Shown: positions 59,327 to 64,000 of the stretch, piece by piece | Layout of the letters: every line of letters starts with the position of its first letter | Numbering within the stretch: the first letter of the stretch is position 1 | NCBI GenBank assembly: GCA_014529385.2 | Contig: CM043968.1 | Location: forward strand, 29,483,013 to 29,547,012 | Source: Adiantum capillus-veneris | Taxonomy: Eukaryota > Streptophyta > Polypodiopsida > Polypodiales > Pteridaceae | Length of the DNA stretch: 64,000 bases | Direction of reading: 5' to 3' | Made by a program: the position numbers and the translations under genes | The notes under the pieces: generated by a model | What the model saw: only the letters and a program-made list of their open reading frames with translations | Database searches by the model: none | What the model was told of the DNA's origin: nothing

Positions 59327-60000
59327 TGTTGGGGTTCCCATCATTTCAATAGCTCCAATGACCAACAAAATTATCAAGCCAGAGGGATGAGCTACCCGGC
59401 TAGGGCATGGAAACACTCACACGGTTAGTGAGCTAATCGTGGTAACATAAAAAGTTAACTCTACGAGGTGAGCTTCTCGGCCTATGGAGGAGCGAAACCA
59501 CAATGAAGGGCAATCTCCATATCCACTTCTCTTCACCTCTAAGCAACCCAATCACACACACTAAGATTGCAAGACGCACACAACACTAATCCTATCATGC
59601 AGCACACTAATCGCAAGCACGCACACATAGATCTATCGAGCACCACACTCCAATCAAACCTACATGCACACACAAGCAAAAGAGGGCAATCACACAAGAT
59701 TAGAAAGGGATTAACCACTAATTAGTTAAGATCTAGTTAGTCTAAGCATCATAGGCAATCATAAGAAGTATGAGAGAGGCATAGTGAAAGAGAATGAATC
59801 ATTGATTAGTGTTAATCAAGTCTCATGAGCAAGGAGAAGCTCAAGGACTCCATAGCCACACACCTCAAGAGCTCTCACCAAAGAGTTCTCTCAACAAATG
59901 ACTTGAGAACCCTAATTTCTTTTACACACTGCCTTATATACCTAGGTTAAAAATATGCAATGTTCGGGCGCCCAAGGCCTTTAGGGCTCACCACTTACTT
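59327..60000 (-). repeat. LTR (5' copy, incomplete) of the third LTR element
   Basis: It matches 49879 to about 50550 closely (most of GGGATGAGCTACCCGGCTAG through CTTTAGGGCTCACCAC). Similarity to the left copy stops near 60000. Confidence 0.85.
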
Positions 60001-60807
60001 AAACCTAAGGTAGCCTTAGTATATAAGGTACCTAGGTCATTTTGTAAAAGGACTTTTTATCATAATCAAAACTTTAGCGCTGCCGTCTACTGCGTGTGAG
60101 AGAGAAAGAGAGTGAGCGTGATCATTATCCTCTCGCTACGCCCGGCTCGCTCAACACATTGGAGATCCGACTGCACCATTGTTGTAGACTCGAGGAGAGC
60201 TACGCGACAACGCCAAGCATTCCACGCGAGAAGAAGCGCACACGCCGACGCATCTACGAGCTATTTGTGGCCGTAAGTGTATCAAACAATGTCTGTTTTC
60301 TGCGTGCTAGTAGTCTATAGAATCATGGCGACATAAGCTACGCATAGGTACTCATAAATTTTAGTTTCGGACACTTTCAAAATTTTGCTCTGTCATCCTA
60401 CGCGTTTTCCGCAGATGGGTTTAGAGTGAGGGTTTTGAGTGTAGAAGCTTGGGGACAGGTGTATCCTAGTGAGGATATGGTGTTCCTTAAGTTTCGTATG
60501 AATCTGGCATGATTAGGTGAGTTACCTTCTGTATGTGTGTACGTGGATAGGTGGTGTAGTTGAGAGCAGTGAGGTTCTTGATTGTGGTTTAGTTGGCCTT
60601 CCTGAGTGTTGTATGTGTAGGATGGTCTCAGCCTGACAAGCTAAAGAGATTTCCTCTGTGTGCCTATCGTGTCATCTGTGTCCTCGATTGACATTATGTT
60701 GATCTAGGTAGTGTTTGCATGCACTTCATGGGTGTGCGAGTCGCTCCCCATCCAACACCCGCATCAATTAATGCACATCATATTTGTCAAATCCAAGAAT
60801 TCATTGC
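60001..60807 (+). promoter_or_regulatory. promoter-like segment with TATA box and 5' splice site
   Basis: A TATATAAG box (60020-60027) is followed about 75 bp later by a GC-richer stretch (60096-60272) that ends in a good splice donor (GTGGCC|GTAAGT, 60273). A 74-codon open frame spans it (MREKESERDHYPLATPGSLN...). It could be the start of a truncated host gene or part of another LTR. No downstream exon is recognised. Confidence 0.3.
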
Positions 60808-62100
60808 GCATCATGCTCCCATGTTTTGACAAGAAGTATCATGTCGGAGTCGTTGGGAAGCTCCTCGTAATGCCAATTCCCACATTCCATGGATACCCGT
60901 TACAATCCAAAAGCTTATTTTCAAGCGTGAGTTGGTCTCATAGATCATGTGTCCCTATTTGTTGGGTGGACTTGCATCCTCGTCAAGTGACTTTTCTTCT
61001 TGAGATGACACCTTAACCTTCTTGCTCCTTTCCTCATATGCTTTGCGACATGCATTTTGTTGCATAAGAGTGCGATCCTCATATACATTACAACCCGTTC
61101 CTTTGAGGTAGATCCAACTATTGTCAAGGATGATCTTTCTCTTTACCGCATCAGCCATGGTACATACAATAGGTCTGTCTCCCAAGAGAGGGACTCCTAG
61201 TTTTCCAACTCGATGTGCACCATAAGCCATGATTCCAGACATGACAAAGTATGTAGCAAAAAACTCTTCAATAGCAACCGCAAGAGATTGGGGTGTTTCC
61301 ATGCTTTCCTCTTTGATTCCAGAAATGACGATGTTCTTTTAGCATTTTTTCCATTCATGCAATTCTTGAGTGTCCACATTCTCTACATTCTTTGCTTGGA
61401 CAACAGCTTGCATGATAGAAGATGTAGAAACCACATTATCCTTACATATATCAGCCCATGATTTGGATGCATTTCTCATCTCACATACATCATGTTGTAT
61501 TGTATCTATCATTTCCTCTTTCAATACATGATCACTCTCAACTTTGTTCAAGCACTCTTTCAATGCATTCATGTCAACAAGAGAGCCCTTACATTCTTGA
61601 AATTCATTCTTAATATGCATCAAGCGTGTTGTTTGCATTTCAAGAAACTTCTTGAGGTGCTCATTCTCCACAAAAAGAACTCTTAAAGTGCCATTCTCCA
61701 TTGCAAGTGCGTGCAACTCTTCACCTTGCTTGTTGACGGTTTCTTGTAATGAGACCAAGTAAGACATGATCATTGCTTCCATTGTAGACGATGTGGTTGG
61801 ATTAGCATCCAAATTCCATGGAGATTTTGCATCATTCTCCATGGCGAGTGTGGATTTTCCACCCTTACGAGTTTTGTCCGACATTGCCTTCAAGTTGGCA
61901 ACAAAAACTGTCACAAAAACGCAACGTTTTGACAGTGTTTTTCAGTTTTGAGATGTTGTTATAGCAAAGCCTTCCATTGCATAAAAAAATTATGTCTTTA
62001 CTTCAATGCGTAGAGGGCATCGTTCTCTTTGATTGAGGCTATAGATAACCTAAATCGGAGTTCAAATGAGAAATTTATGATAAAAAGAGTGAATTGTTGT
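60808..62100 (-). mobile_element. LINE fragment: ORF1 and start of ORF2 only
   Basis: A second copy of the LINE family at 44219-48768. The minus strand carries ORF1 (60955-61914: LVSLQETVNKQGEELHALAM, KKFLEMQTTRLMHIKNEFQE, ... RKIILDNSWIYLKG) with a frame change near 61330, and the first bases of ORF2 to about 60808. The rest of ORF2 is absent. Its 5' side (GAGGCTATAG...ATCGGAGTTC near 62036) is followed by (GT)n(GA)n at 62123. Loss of the 3' rather than the 5' part is not the normal LINE truncation and implies later deletion or recombination. Confidence 0.75.
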
Positions 62101-62119
62101 CTACTATGTCAAAAAACGG

Positions 62120-62960
<841 letters not shown>

Positions 62961-64000
62961 GATTTTATTATCATCCTCGGAGGTTAAATATGACTTATGG
63001 GACCAAAGTTACATGTGATGTAGTATGTGTATGGCTTATGAGTGACTCTCGATGCTCCAAAATTGTGGTGATGAGAGTCAGAATGGAGAGCCCACTCTGT
63101 GGCTGGGAGAGGAAAGTGTGTAGGTCTAAGTTATGGCTGAAAATGTAAGAGAAGAAAGTTCGGATGTGACCAAAAGTTGAGCACTCTAGTAATTTGTGGT
63201 ACTCAGACTCTCGAACTTGCACTGAGCATAATGTGCATAGTCAATTTGACTCTTCTCCATTGCCACAACGCCCTATCTTGCATCGAAGGAAATGGGAAAG
63301 GTGATCCAAATGGCTGCGATAGTTCGTATCACCGACAAGGGGATAGGCTCAAGCATGTAAGTGTGAGTACGGTTTCCTCTTTCAACACAAAACATGGTTT
63401 TGTAGTTGGGGGCAATATGGGTGGTATAATGTGTGAAGCGTGACCCACAGGATTTCTCCCAAGCCGCAATACATTAGCGTTGTAGAAAAGCTTCATTCAC
63501 TTGGGAGTCAATTGAAGCATCATGTAGAAAGTGTAATGCATCCCATCTCCCAAACCACTTCTTTATGTCTTGCATCCATCCCGTGCTCAAGATCTTGCTT
63601 TTATGCGTCTTTTGAACTTTTTTTCTTGCTTCCCATGCAATTGTAGGAAGTCGATGTGAGGGGTTTTGATGCATCTTTATCATGTACTCCACAACCCTTT
63701 CCATGTCCATAACCTCAATTAGAAGAGATACGGACTCAAGAAGTAGGAGCATATATGGTGTTTGTGTCTTAACTTGGAGAAAGTTTATAAGAAAACTCTT
63801 TTGGACATTCTCAAACTCTTTCCAAGTAGACTTTGAGATGATCCCGCCCCACACTTCAACTCCATATAGAAGAACCGGACCTGTCACCAATGCATCAAAA
63901 AGATACTTCTTGAGAACCCAACACTTGATGTTTCCCTCATTACACATGTTCTCAAATGCATAGTATGCTTTCTTTCTCTCTTCCAAACGACGCATAGCAC
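62961..64000 (-). mobile_element. LINE copy running off the right edge of the window
   Basis: The minus strand encodes the C-terminal ORF2 region of the same LINE family (63474-63995: KTQTPYMLLLLESVSLLIEV, KSKILSTGWMQDIKKWFGRW; 62995-63222: MQVRESEYHKLLECSTFGHI). Its 3' end again reads AATAAAATCTATC followed by (TC)n on its own strand (62905-62958). There is a frame change between the two coding parts. It keeps TGG where the 44219-48768 copy has TAG. Confidence 0.85.

Larger units (their letters stand above)
49879..60000 (-). mobile_element. third LTR retroelement, apparently without reverse transcriptase or integrase
   Basis: Direct repeats lie at 49879-50797 and from 59327 to about 60000, both starting TGTTGGGG. 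The right copy is recognisable for only about 670 bp. The primer site (59308-59324) reads TGGCGCCATTGCCGGGG on the minus strand, a common plant LTR-element type. A purine tract (TAAAATAGGAAGGGGGGAA on the minus strand) adjoins the left LTR at 50798. Minus-strand frames between 51965 and 55969 include zinc-knuckle-like and protease-like parts, but I see no RT or integrase motif. The shared LTR parts differ by roughly 6%. It is a fossil with many interruptions, probably a non-autonomous element. Confidence 0.8.

Overview
The window looks like intergenic or heterochromatic DNA from a large, repeat-rich land-plant-type genome. The signs are a Ty3 chromovirus with a plant-style initiator-Met primer site, further Ty3-type LTR elements, L1-like LINEs, a CACTA-type end, a tRNA-derived SINE and very dense (GA)n/(GT)n microsatellites. 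A fern or other seed-free streptophyte fits the style, but I cannot fix the species. I see no convincing intact ordinary host gene, rRNA or free-standing tRNA.

Region 1 (590-20732) is the most interesting part. Two convergent, spliced, degenerate genes are enclosed by a 29-bp inverted repeat (26/29 matches, 590-618 and 20704-20732) with a possible 4-bp TATC duplication outside it. The plus-strand gene A (886-7140) encodes a coiled-coil protein with a RING-like finger, an acidic linker and an FCP1/NIF-type (HAD) phosphatase domain. The minus-strand gene B (20278-7593) carries an apparent D-D-D core of DDE-transposase type (VVDFAENY, WSDGAASQFK, HGKGEHDGAG). Introns of both genes are filled with minisatellites built on the same TTTGGTACT motif, in the same orientation relative to transcription. 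I read this as one large two-gene DNA transposon of a family I cannot name. An 8.55-kb chromovirus (8297-16846, duplication CCCAT) later landed in the last exon of gene B.

Region 2 (about 21660-34203) is a nest. A degenerate L1-like LINE is split by a 10.3-kb Ty3-type LTR element (22289-32606, duplication CTTGC) and by a second LINE (32721-33853) with a poly-A tail and a 19-bp target duplication.

Region 3 (34206-42693) is bounded by an inverted pair of about 48 bp ending in ACTAGT, which resembles Helitron 3' ends. It contains (TC)n arrays, three tandem tRNA-like SINE units, a CACTA end with a strong palindrome, a 406-bp tandem duplication and a short LINE copy.

Region 4 (42700-49680) and the end of the window (60800-64000) hold a second LINE family (ORF1 coiled coil, APE endonuclease, YADD reverse transcriptase). 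Copies of it repeatedly sit inside (GA)n/(TC)n microsatellites, which suggests microsatellite-targeted insertion. A repeat of about 270 bp alternates with the microsatellites.

Region 5 (49879 to about 60000) is a third LTR element with a TGGCGCC-type primer site, zinc-knuckle and protease-like parts, but no reverse transcriptase or integrase that I can see. It may be non-autonomous.
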